12,135 nt of DNA from Amylibacter sp. (GTDB taxonomy: Bacteria; Pseudomonadota; Alphaproteobacteria; Rhodobacterales; Rhodobacteraceae). Below, in pieces: positions 1-6,770 of this stretch. Where the stretch lies: assembly GCA_027083485.1 (NCBI GenBank), contig JALWOO010000759.1:1-12135 (forward strand), written 5' to 3'. Under the pieces are notes generated by a model that had not been told where the DNA came from, did not search any database, and saw only the letters and a list, made by a program, of their open reading frames with translations. Within the stretch, counting starts at the first letter, position 1; each line of letters opens with the position of its first letter. Both the position numbers and the translations under genes were made by a program.

Positions 1-45
1 GAGTATCTGATCGAAATGCTGGAAACCCAGAAAGCGGCACAATAA
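1..45 (+). CDS. 3' end of an unidentified gene (partial)
   Basis: The first 45 bases read in frame 1 as EYLIEMLETQKAAQ followed by TAA. This is the C-terminal tail of a protein whose body lies outside the window. The tail is helical and polar and carries no motif, so I give no function. It lies in the same direction as the glycan genes that follow, 116 nt upstream of the first of them, so it may belong to the same cluster. Confidence 0.5.
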   Translation, partial: EYLIEMLETQKAAQ

Positions 46-161
46 CTGCTCTACAGCAGAAGCTTGTTTATCTGTCCTGAAACGGGAAAACTATGTTACC
101 TGTTTCAAGGCGGATGGATAAGTTTCTGTTTGTCTTTTGAAGTGTAGAGCGGTGTGTTTTT

Positions 162-1370
162 ATGACTTTGTACCTTATTGATATAACAAGAACGATTTCA
201 CGGATTGGCCGCGGATTGGCAACTGGTATTGACCGTGTCGAACTTGCTTATGTAAATTATCTGGTGGCAACGCATCCCGAAACGCTTTTTGTGGCCCGCT
301 TGGGGCGCCAAAGTGCTTTATTTGATGTCCCGCGTGTAAAAAAAATCCTGAAAAATATTCTTGAGTCCCATGACTGGGGGCGTCCGACATTAACCGATTC
401 TGTTCGGTTGAAGCTCTCTTGGGAGCAACGTTGCGCGCGTAGTTATCTAAAGAAAAACTGCCTTGCAAAGGCCAGAAATGGCAAAGTCGGGAGGCTGTTT
501 CGCAAAGTTGATCTGACACAGTATCAATTCCTGAATGTCGGGCACAGCAACCTGACAGATACAATGTTTGGCGCGCTAAAGGCAGGTGGATGCCCGAATA
601 TTCGTGTGTTCATACATGATATGATCCCGCTGGATTACCCCGAGTTCTCCAAATCGCATATTCCCAAAGCATTTGAAAAACGTATGCGTTCTGTTGCCAA
701 GAATGCCGATCAAATCATCTGCAATTCAGAAGAAACCAGCCGCCGTGTTCAGTATTATTTCCGCAAATGGGGGGCTGAACCTGACTATTTGGTCGCTCAT
801 TTGGGAATTGAACCGAGGCAGCCCGTGACTTCTGTGGCAAAACTGGTGGATCGCCCGTATTTTGTCATTCTGGGAACCATCGAGCCGCGCAAAAACCATA
901 TGCTGTTGTTTCGTGTCTGGGAACGTATGGCGGCGGAACTGCAAGATCAGGAAATGCCGTTGCTGTTTGTGGTTGGCCGGCGCGGCTGGTCGAATGCGGA
1001 AGTCTTTCAGTTTCTGGATGAATCCATGCTGGTGGGGAAATATATTTTTGAGGAAAACAACCTTGATGATCAGAGCCTGACGAATCTTCTAACTTATGCG
1101 AATGCCTTGCTTTTCCCGAGTTTTGTCGAAGGCTTCGGCCTGCCCGCACTAGAGGCTGCACAAATTGGAATCCCGGTTTATTGCTCCGATATTCGCACCT
1201 TTCGAGAAGTTCTCGGCGAAGCCGGGACATACCTTGACCCGGGCAGCGTTGAGAAGTGGCAAGAGAAAGTCACCGATAATATTAGGAAGCTTTCAGAAAA
1301 ACCGGAAGATTCTGCAGAATTACCCAATATTCCTACATGGAGTGCACATTTTCGCCACGTTTTTGGTTAA
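162..1370 (+). CDS. GT4-type glycosyltransferase (family 1 glycosyl transferase domain)
   Basis: This 402-aa protein is a retaining GT-B glycosyltransferase that would move a sugar from a nucleotide-sugar donor to a growing surface glycan on the cytoplasmic side of the membrane. The C-terminal donor-binding half is clear. It opens with GTIEPRKNH at residues 238-246, a hallmark of GT4 mannosyl/rhamnosyl-type enzymes. It carries the EX7E motif with E323 and E331 in FVEGFGLPALE, followed by a GIPV/SDI segment. The N-terminal half (about 1-230, with GIDRVELAY and NVGHSNLT) is the acceptor domain. There is no signal peptide or membrane segment. The ATG at 162 is used because the protein aligns from its start with the usual N-terminal LIDxTR motif, although the upstream Shine-Dalgarno sequence is weak. 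It is the first gene of a four-gene + strand set, 40 nt before the next one. Donor and acceptor cannot be told from sequence. Confidence 0.88.
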   Translation: MTLYLIDITRTISRIGRGLATGIDRVELAYVNYLVATHPETLFVARLGRQSALFDVPRVKKILKNILESHDWGRPTLTDSVRLKLSWEQRCARSYLKKNCLAKARNGKVGRLFRKVDLTQYQFLNVGHSNLTDTMFGALKAGGCPNIRVFIHDMIPLDYPEFSKSHIPKAFEKRMRSVAKNADQIICNSEETSRRVQYYFRKWGAEPDYLVAHLGIEPRQPVTSVAKLVDRPYFVILGTIEPRKNHMLLFRVWERMAAELQDQEMPLLFVVGRRGWSNAEVFQFLDESMLVGKYIFEENNLDDQSLTNLLTYANALLFPSFVEGFGLPALEAAQIGIPVYCSDIRTFREVLGEAGTYLDPGSVEKWQEKVTDNIRKLSEKPEDSAELPNIPTWSAHFRHVFG

Positions 1371-1410
1371 TCTAGCCTTGGTGTAGTGTTTTAGGGTAAC
1401 AAGGGTCGTT

Positions 1411-2421
1411 ATGGGATTGTGGAGTAAATACAAGCTTCGGGTCGAGAGAAAGCGCCGTCGCATTCGCTCGTTGCGAAAGTTGCGCGAACTTCACAATGTT
1501 GTGGATCAAACCGGCGATATTAAACCAACTGACATCCTGCTTTTTTCGACGTTACGGAATGAAAAGCCTCGGTTGAAATACTTTCTCGAATATTATCGCA
1601 AGCTCGGTGTTAACCATTTTTTCTTTGTGGATAATGATTCTGACGATGGCGGACGGGAGTATCTGGAAAGCCAACCGGATGCCTCTGTCTGGACCACGCA
1701 AGCAAGCTATAAGCGGTCGAAGTTCGGTGTGGACTGGTTGAACGGGCTGATGAGCAAATATGCGGTCGGGCATTGGGTGCTTGTGGTCGATGTCGACGAA
1801 ATGTTCGTTTATCCGCATTGCGATACCCGCCCGTTGCGCGCGCTGACGGATTGGCTGGATTCAGCGTCCATTAAATCCTTTGGCACAATGCTTCTGGATA
1901 TGTACCCCAAGGGTTTTGTGCATGAAGCGCACTATAAAGAAGGTCAGGATCCGGTTGAAATTTCTCCTTATTTTGATTCTTCGAATTACTTTTTTGAACA
2001 AAACCAGAAATACGGCAATCTTTGGATTCAGGGTGGCCCACGGATGCGGTCCTTTTTCCGGGACAAACCGCAGTTTGCCCCTGCGTTGAATAAAATCCCT
2101 TTGGTGAAATGGTCGCGCGGCAATGTTTTTGTGAGTTCAACCCATAACCTTTTGCCCCGTGGTTTGAACAAGGTTTATGATGAATGGGGTGGCCAGAAAG
2201 CCAGCGGTTGCTTGTTGCATACAAAGTTTCTGGAAATGTTTTCCGCCAAAGCATCCGAAGAGATTGAGCGAAAGCAGCATTACGCAGCCAGTCGGGAATA
2301 CAAAAGCTATATGAAGAACCTCCAGTCCGAATTATGTCTTTGGACACAGCAATCAACCGAATACGAAGGCTGGGCACAGCTTGAAAAGCTCGGGTTGATG
2401 TCTCGTGGCAATTGGGCATAG
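1411..2421 (+). CDS. GT2-type glycosyltransferase (Glyco_tranf_2_4-like)
   Basis: This 336-aa protein resembles the small GT-A transferases of the Glyco_tranf_2_4 group, common in marine Rhodobacterales surface-glycan clusters. Near residues 47-80 it has the pattern of an RNE start (STLRNEKPRLKYFLEYY), then GVNHFFFVDNDSDDGG, which is the typical nucleotide-binding strand followed by an acidic turn. The metal-binding motif is D127-V-D129-E130 in VLVVDVDEMF. The first ~30 residues are very basic (KLRVERKRRRIRSLRKLR) and could hold the enzyme against the inner membrane. No transmembrane segment is present. It lies 40 nt after the GT4 gene and 8 nt before the GT14 gene, so co-transcription is likely. 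Sugar donor, linkage and acceptor are unknown. Confidence 0.8.
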   Translation: MGLWSKYKLRVERKRRRIRSLRKLRELHNVVDQTGDIKPTDILLFSTLRNEKPRLKYFLEYYRKLGVNHFFFVDNDSDDGGREYLESQPDASVWTTQASYKRSKFGVDWLNGLMSKYAVGHWVLVVDVDEMFVYPHCDTRPLRALTDWLDSASIKSFGTMLLDMYPKGFVHEAHYKEGQDPVEISPYFDSSNYFFEQNQKYGNLWIQGGPRMRSFFRDKPQFAPALNKIPLVKWSRGNVFVSSTHNLLPRGLNKVYDEWGGQKASGCLLHTKFLEMFSAKASEEIERKQHYAASREYKSYMKNLQSELCLWTQQSTEYEGWAQLEKLGLMSRGNWA

Positions 2422-2432
2422 GGGGGCAAATG
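2420..2432 (+). promoter_or_regulatory. Ribosome binding site that sets the GT14 start at 2430
   Basis: A purine block AGGGGGG (2420-2426) lies a few bases before the ATG at 2430, and the protein starting there (MKLGFVILAHEN) matches the normal beginning of GT14 branching-enzyme homologues. A TTG at 2412 in the same frame would add six residues and overlap the previous gene, but it has no homology support. The G-block overlaps the preceding stop codon TAG (2419-2421), which suggests coupled translation. Confidence 0.6.
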
Positions 2433-4130
2433 AAACTTGGCTTTGTAATCCTAGCGCATGAAAATCTTCACCGTGTGGAGCAGCTTGCCCGCCATTTGGC
2501 AGAGCAAAACTGTGCTGTTAGCGTACATATTGACAAGAATACGGCGAATAGCGAGTTTCAACAGCTCGTTCATAGTCTGGCCGATGTGACCGAGGTCGTT
2601 TTTGCGCCGCGTACAGCCTGTGAATGGGGGCGGTTTTCTATTGTGAAAGCAACGCTTGATGCCTCCGAGAAATTATTGGGTACTTTTCCTGATATATCGC
2701 ATGTGTGCCTGATTAGCGGTTCGTGTTTGCCGGTTCGCCCGATCCGCCAGTTTCACAAATTTTTGCACCGCAACCAGAATACAGATTTCATTGAATCCGT
2801 GTCTGTCCAGAATAATTACTGGGTCAAAGGGGGGTTGAACGAAGAACGTTTCGCGCTCTATTTTCCTTTTTCATGGCGTAAGAACCGATGGTTGTTTGAT
2901 CGGTTTGTAGATGTTCAACGCAAGCTGAAGATTAAACGTAAAACGCCGGATCTTTTGGTGCCACATATCGGTTCGCAGTGGTGGTGCCTGACCAAACGGA
3001 CGCTGAAAAAGATTTTGGATGATCCGCGCCGCCCCTATTACGACAGCTATTTTAAGAAATCGTGGATTCCGGATGAGTCGTATTTTCAAACTTTGGCACG
3101 ATTGCATTCCAAGAAACTGGAATCCCGATCGCTCACATTCTCCAAATTTGATTTTATGGGCAAGCCCTATACTTTCTATAACGACCAACTGGATTTAATG
3201 ATGAGTTCCGATTGCTTCATGGCCCGTAAAATCTGGTCGGGAGCGGATGATCTGTATGCGATTTTGCTTGATAGCAAACGCGCAAACCAGCCAATGACCA
3301 AGGCAAATCCGAAACTGTTAACCGAGACATTCGAAGCCGCAGATCAAACACGATGTGAAGGCGGGGAAGGCCGGTTCCATCCGGGCCGTTTCCCGTTGGG
3401 GCAAGCAGAAAGATCGGGCGTGTCTGCTGGGGATTACACCGTATTTGTCGGGTTCAAAGACCTCTACGAACATTTCCCTGAATGGCTTGAACGCAATACA
3501 GAAACACTGTCGCACGGGAGGATTTTCGCACCCCAGCGTGTTGGAAATAACAAGCCCGATCACCATTTCAAGGGAAACCTTCCGGCAGAAACGGGTATTC
3601 GAAACCGGAATGTTCGCTCCTATTTGTCGAACTTCCTGTGGGAAAACCGGGAACAACACCAGAGTTTTATTTATGAGTTGAGAGATCATAAACAGGTTCC
3701 GGGGATTTTTGCTCATGATCCGAAAGCCAAAATAGTAATGATACGCCATTCCTGGTTGTTGCTGTTGGCGAACAGGAAAACCAGCTTTCGCGAAACGTTG
3801 AATGCGGCAAAAAGATTCCAAAAAATCGAACAGGATTTTCTGGATGAAATGGCTGTTGCAGATAAGTCATCCCGCTTGATGATTGTGGAACTGGATGCAG
3901 CCGTTCAGGATACATCTGCAATGTTGTTGCAAGCGACAGAGCATTTGGTTTCACCTAACTGGAAGCGTCTGCAAGTGATGCCGAAAATGCACAACTTGGA
4001 AAAGTTGGATTCATTGATTCGAAAGCTGCGCAACAAAGGGCTAAAGATCCGTTATGAGCAGAAGCAGAAAACAAAACCCAAAGAGGCTTCAGCTCCCTCC
4101 GGGTACTCAAAACCGTATGTGGTGAAATAA
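2430..4130 (+). CDS. GT14 core-2/I-branching-like glycosyltransferase with long C-terminal extension
   Basis: A 566-aa protein whose N-terminal ~270 residues look like the Branch (GT14) family, which includes beta-1,6-N-acetylglucosaminyltransferases. Visible family landmarks are LISGSCLPVRP (SGSC at 96-99), a DFIE segment, the GSQWWCL motif (Q183, W184, W185) and the acidic WIPDESYFQT motif (D215, E216), where the family's catalytic acidic residue is expected. Residues ~290-566 are an extension that bacterial GT14 proteins in Rhodobacterales often carry; I recall it as one of the DUF5927/DUF5928 families. It contains an RCEGGEGRFHPGRFP link, AKIVMIRHSW (R439) and LMIVELDAA (E487), and ends in a basic tail. 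It is cytosolic, with no membrane segment. The next gene begins at the base after this stop codon. The GlcNAc specificity is only the family default; donor and acceptor are unproven here. Confidence 0.82.
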   Translation: MKLGFVILAHENLHRVEQLARHLAEQNCAVSVHIDKNTANSEFQQLVHSLADVTEVVFAPRTACEWGRFSIVKATLDASEKLLGTFPDISHVCLISGSCLPVRPIRQFHKFLHRNQNTDFIESVSVQNNYWVKGGLNEERFALYFPFSWRKNRWLFDRFVDVQRKLKIKRKTPDLLVPHIGSQWWCLTKRTLKKILDDPRRPYYDSYFKKSWIPDESYFQTLARLHSKKLESRSLTFSKFDFMGKPYTFYNDQLDLMMSSDCFMARKIWSGADDLYAILLDSKRANQPMTKANPKLLTETFEAADQTRCEGGEGRFHPGRFPLGQAERSGVSAGDYTVFVGFKDLYEHFPEWLERNTETLSHGRIFAPQRVGNNKPDHHFKGNLPAETGIRNRNVRSYLSNFLWENREQHQSFIYELRDHKQVPGIFAHDPKAKIVMIRHSWLLLLANRKTSFRETLNAAKRFQKIEQDFLDEMAVADKSSRLMIVELDAAVQDTSAMLLQATEHLVSPNWKRLQVMPKMHNLEKLDSLIRKLRNKGLKIRYEQKQKTKPKEASAPSGYSKPYVVK

Positions 4131-5597
4131 ATGGCGTCTGAATTTAAGTACTTTGTCTTGTTGGCCAATATGCGGACGGGTTCGAATTTATTTGAACAAA
4201 ATATCAGGCTATACCCTGAATTTTCCTGTCATGGCGAATTGTTCAATCCCAGTTTTATCGGTTTTCCGGATGTTTATGATCTGTACGGCGTTTCCATGCA
4301 GGAACGGGAGATCAAACCGCAAAAGCTGTTGAACCGCTTCATTTCACATGAAAAATCCACATTGCCCGGTTTCCGCCTGTTTGCCGACCATGATCCGCGA
4401 ATTCTGGATGATGTCCTTGCAGACCCGGAATGTGCAAAGATCGTTTTGACCCGTAATCCGCTTGATTCTTTCGTTTCCCATGCCATTGCGCAGGCCACAA
4501 ACCAGTGGAAACTGACGGATGTGAGTAAACGCAAAAAAGCCATGGTCGAGTTTGATATTCTGGCGTTTCGTTCATACCTCAAGAAAATCCAACGTTATTT
4601 GACCGATATAAAACGGGGATTGCAGCGGTCCGGCCAGACGGCGTTTCAATTGAGCTTTGAGGATCTGAACGATGTTGAGGTCTTTAACGGGTTGGCGACC
4701 TTTTTGGGCGGTGCCGAGCCACGCAAGGAATTGAACCCGAATATCGTGCGTCAAAACCCGGAAGGTTTGCGAGACAAGGTTATCAACTATGATGAAATGG
4801 TCGAGCAGGTCAGTAAAATTGATCTGCTGGCGCTGGAGGCCGTTCCTATTCTGGAACCTGTTCGCAATCCGGGGTCAAAAAACTTTGTTGCAGGAGAGGC
4901 GCTTCCGGTTCTTTGCATGCCGATGCATAAATCCGAACAATCGGCGTTGAAAAAGTGGCTAAAAGAACACGAGAAACGGCTGACTGGTGAAAATAAGTTA
5001 AGCCAGAATATGAACCAAAAGCAGCTGGCGAAATGGTTGGAAAACCATAATTCCCGACAAGCCATTGCAGTGGTTACCCATCCGGTAGAGCGTGCCTATG
5101 AGGCGTTTTACCGGCATATTTTTTGTACGGGTGATGAGTTGTTTCCCTGGATCAGAAACACACTGCAAAACCATTACGACATGTTTTTGCCAGACAAGAA
5201 ACTGACGGTTAATCCTAACAGACGTGTTTTGGAGAATTCCGGTTACGCCGTCAAAAACCATCAGGATGCCTTCAAGAAATTCCTGGGCTTTGTCAAAGGC
5301 AACCTTCAGGGCCTGACGCGGGCACGTGTGGATCAATCCTGGGCGTCGCAAAACTCCATTTTGCAGGGGTATTGCCGCTTGGTGATGCCGGATGTCGTCG
5401 CGCGCAAAGAGACCCTTTCAGAGGTTCTCAAGCAAACCGAAGCCAAGCTTGGTTTGCCCTGTCTTCCATATGAAGCAGAGCCGGAAATCGAAAAATGCTT
5501 TGATCTGTCTGAAATCTATTCTCCGGAAATCGAAGAAATGGCCCGGGCAACCTATGCGCGGGATTACCAAATGTTCGGTTTCGGGAACTGGCGGTAA
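4131..5597 (+). CDS. Double-domain sulfotransferase-like protein (NodH/Stf0-like N-half, Sulfotransfer_2-like C-half)
   Basis: This 488-aa protein probably transfers sulfate from PAPS to a glycan. The N-terminal half has the 5'-phosphosulfate loop in LLANMRTGSNLFE (R15-T16-G17-S18-N19), a CHGELFN segment (33-39) and the 3'-phosphate motif LTRNPLDSFVSH (R108, S113), as in NodH/Stf0-type enzymes. Its C-terminal half, from about residue 255, looks like a second and more degenerate domain of the Sulfotransfer_2 type. It shows LCMPMHKSEQSAL (H266, K267) in place of the usual HIPKTGGTSL, then VVTHPVERAYEAFYRH (316-327), DQSWASQNS, VARKETL and a terminal ARDYQMFGF. The domain reading is mine, from motif order. 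Its start abuts the GT14 stop codon (TAA then ATG), so the two are probably translationally coupled. It ends 11 nt from the convergent ptsN gene. Confidence 0.8.
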   Translation: MASEFKYFVLLANMRTGSNLFEQNIRLYPEFSCHGELFNPSFIGFPDVYDLYGVSMQEREIKPQKLLNRFISHEKSTLPGFRLFADHDPRILDDVLADPECAKIVLTRNPLDSFVSHAIAQATNQWKLTDVSKRKKAMVEFDILAFRSYLKKIQRYLTDIKRGLQRSGQTAFQLSFEDLNDVEVFNGLATFLGGAEPRKELNPNIVRQNPEGLRDKVINYDEMVEQVSKIDLLALEAVPILEPVRNPGSKNFVAGEALPVLCMPMHKSEQSALKKWLKEHEKRLTGENKLSQNMNQKQLAKWLENHNSRQAIAVVTHPVERAYEAFYRHIFCTGDELFPWIRNTLQNHYDMFLPDKKLTVNPNRRVLENSGYAVKNHQDAFKKFLGFVKGNLQGLTRARVDQSWASQNSILQGYCRLVMPDVVARKETLSEVLKQTEAKLGLPCLPYEAEPEIEKCFDLSEIYSPEIEEMARATYARDYQMFGFGNWR

Positions 5598-5606
5598 ATC
5601 AACCGC
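5591..5606. other. Small dyad between convergent stop codons
   Basis: GCGGT (5591-5595), a 6-nt loop, and ACCGC (5602-5606) form a 5-bp stem that contains the sulfotransferase stop codon and ends just before the ptsN stop. It is the only structure in the 11-nt convergent gap. No T tract follows on either strand, so it is at best a weak bidirectional terminator. Confidence 0.25.
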
Positions 5607-5608
5607 AA

Positions 5609-6076
5609 TTACGCTGCTTTGGTGGCTGTATATTCGGTCAAAATGGAAAACAATGTCTGTGGATCACTGTTAAAACGCAGTTTCTCGCAGATTTCTTTTT
5701 GCCGCAAGGTACGTGACACAAGGGCCAGCGCCTTAAGGTGATCCGGATTATCTGCAATAGGTGCCAAAAGCGTAAAGACAAGGTCAACCGGTTGCTTGTC
5801 CAGTGAATCAAAATTGACCGGCTTTTCCAGGCGGGTAAACAACCCGACAATACTGTCAACACCCTTGAATCGAGCGTGGGGAATGGCGACGCCTTTCCCC
5901 ACACCTGTTGTTCCCAGCGATTCCCGCATCTGCAAGGCTTCCAGAACCTCGCGGGAATCCACACCATACACGGCTTCAGCATGATCAGAGATACTTTGCA
6001 AAAGCTGTTTTTTGCTCGATGCGCTTGCAACGCTCCGAACAGCTTCTGCTCTTAGGATGTCAGACATATTCATCAT
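5609..6076 (-). CDS. ptsN: Nitrogen-PTS EIIA protein (EIIA-Ntr)
   Basis: PtsN takes a phosphate from the nitrogen-related phosphotransferase chain (PtsP, then NPr/HPr). By its phosphorylation state it regulates partners such as potassium transport and sensor kinases. It is a cytosolic regulator, not a sugar transporter. The 155-aa product covers the whole PTS EIIA type-2 domain. The phosphorylated histidine is H67 in GVAIPHARF, followed by the GLFTRLEKPVNFDSLDKQPVDLVF core and an HLKALALVSRTLR helix. An AGGT lies 5 nt before the ATG at 6076; two more in-frame ATG codons follow directly, so the start could be 3 or 9 nt later. It is the last gene of the rnd-to-ptsN operon, 38 nt after hpf. No rapZ or npr follows, unlike in E. 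coli. Confidence 0.95.
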   Translation of the reverse strand: MMNMSDILRAEAVRSVASASSKKQLLQSISDHAEAVYGVDSREVLEALQMRESLGTTGVGKGVAIPHARFKGVDSIVGLFTRLEKPVNFDSLDKQPVDLVFTLLAPIADNPDHLKALALVSRTLRQKEICEKLRFNSDPQTLFSILTEYTATKAA

Positions 6077-6114
6077 TCGTACCTGGTCATTCCGTGTATA
6101 TTTTGTGTTGGGTG

Positions 6115-6693
6115 CTATTCTTGTGGGCCTGGATCGATCCAGCCGATATTTCCGTCAGCTCTTTTGTAGACCACATTTAGCGATTTTTGTGACTCGTTTC
6201 GAAACACCAAAACAGATTGATCTGCAATTTCCATTTGCATTACCGCCTCTCCAACAGACAGGGATTTAATGTCGGTTTTCATTTCGGCAATGATAATGGG
6301 CTGTAGGGTTTCTGGCTCTGTCGTTTCCTCGTGGTCATCTCCTCGGGCGAGTATATACGATGGCGCGCCAATAGTTTCAACAGGTGTTCGTCTCGCTTTG
6401 TGGTGGTCCTTTAGTCGACGCTTATATCTGCGAAGCTGTTTCTCGAGCTTGCTTGCACATTTATCAAATGCTGCATAAATCTCACCAGCCTTTGCTTTGG
6501 CATTAGCGGTCAAGCCGGTCGAAAGATGCACCGTAGTTTCACAGACAAATTCATGCCTGTCTTTAGAAAAAACAATTGTGGCATCTGTCGGGCGTTCTGC
6601 GTACTTTTCAACAATAGAGCTGATTTCCTGCTTAACGTGTTCCTGCAGAGATTGGCCGACATCTATCTGTTTTCCAGTGACTTGATAGCGCAT
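6115..6693 (-). CDS. hpf: Long-form ribosome hibernation promoting factor
   Basis: HPF binds the 30S decoding and mRNA channel in starved cells and inactivates ribosomes. The long form also pairs two 70S ribosomes into 100S dimers. The 192-aa product has both parts: an N-terminal S30AE domain (about 1-98, starting MRYQVTGKQIDVG and rich in basic residues at RRYKRRLKDHHKARR) and, after a linker, the C-terminal dimerisation domain (about 132-188, with MKTDIKSLSVGEAVMQMEIA and VFRNESQKSLNVVYKRADG). This is the usual alphaproteobacterial arrangement; E. coli HPF lacks the second domain. The ATG at 6693 has a strong Shine-Dalgarno sequence (AGGAG, 5 nt spacing). It lies between rpoN and ptsN, as in many proteobacteria. 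Confidence 0.95.
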   Translation of the reverse strand: MRYQVTGKQIDVGQSLQEHVKQEISSIVEKYAERPTDATIVFSKDRHEFVCETTVHLSTGLTANAKAKAGEIYAAFDKCASKLEKQLRRYKRRLKDHHKARRTPVETIGAPSYILARGDDHEETTEPETLQPIIIAEMKTDIKSLSVGEAVMQMEIADQSVLVFRNESQKSLNVVYKRADGNIGWIDPGPQE

Positions 6694-6715
6694 TTTTGCT
6701 CCTTTTTTATGTTTG

Positions 6716-6746
6716 GCCGAAAAATCGGCATGTGACCCGGTGGGTC
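6716..6746 (-). other. Two tandem hairpins in the rpoN-hpf gap
   Basis: The 77-nt gap between the rpoN stop and the hpf start holds two perfect small dyads. In transcript order these are GACCC-acc-GGGTC (6746-6734) and GCCGA-tttt-TCGGC (6729-6716), 4 nt apart and 22 nt before the hpf start codon. The second has a U4 loop but no U tract after it, so neither is a standard terminator. They may act as an RNA-processing or stability element that separates hpf expression from rpoN. Confidence 0.35.
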
Positions 6747-6770
6747 GGTTTGAACCATAGCCGCCACCCT

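Noticed and set aside
46..59. CTGCT-CTAC-AGCAG hairpin after the first stop codon
   Set aside because: A 5-bp stem with no T tract on the + strand; too weak to call a terminator.
78..107. TGAAAC ... GTTTCA inverted repeat upstream of the GT4 gene
   Set aside because: Six-base arms 18 nt apart are expected by chance, and no promoter boxes flank them.
95..108. GTTACCTGTTTCAA also occurs at 9538-9551 in lptC
   Set aside because: A 14-base match within 12 kb is close to chance expectation; neither place shares other context.
2412..2429. TTG start extending the GT14 protein by six residues
   Set aside because: The ATG at 2430 has a G-rich ribosome binding site and the normal family N-terminus.
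3318..3821. 167-codon open frame antisense to the GT14 gene
   Set aside because: No ribosome binding site or known motif; a shadow of the + strand gene.
6694..6770. Promoter for hpf in the rpoN-hpf gap
   Set aside because: I found no pair of -35/-10 boxes at proper spacing; only the two hairpins and the ribosome binding site are supported.
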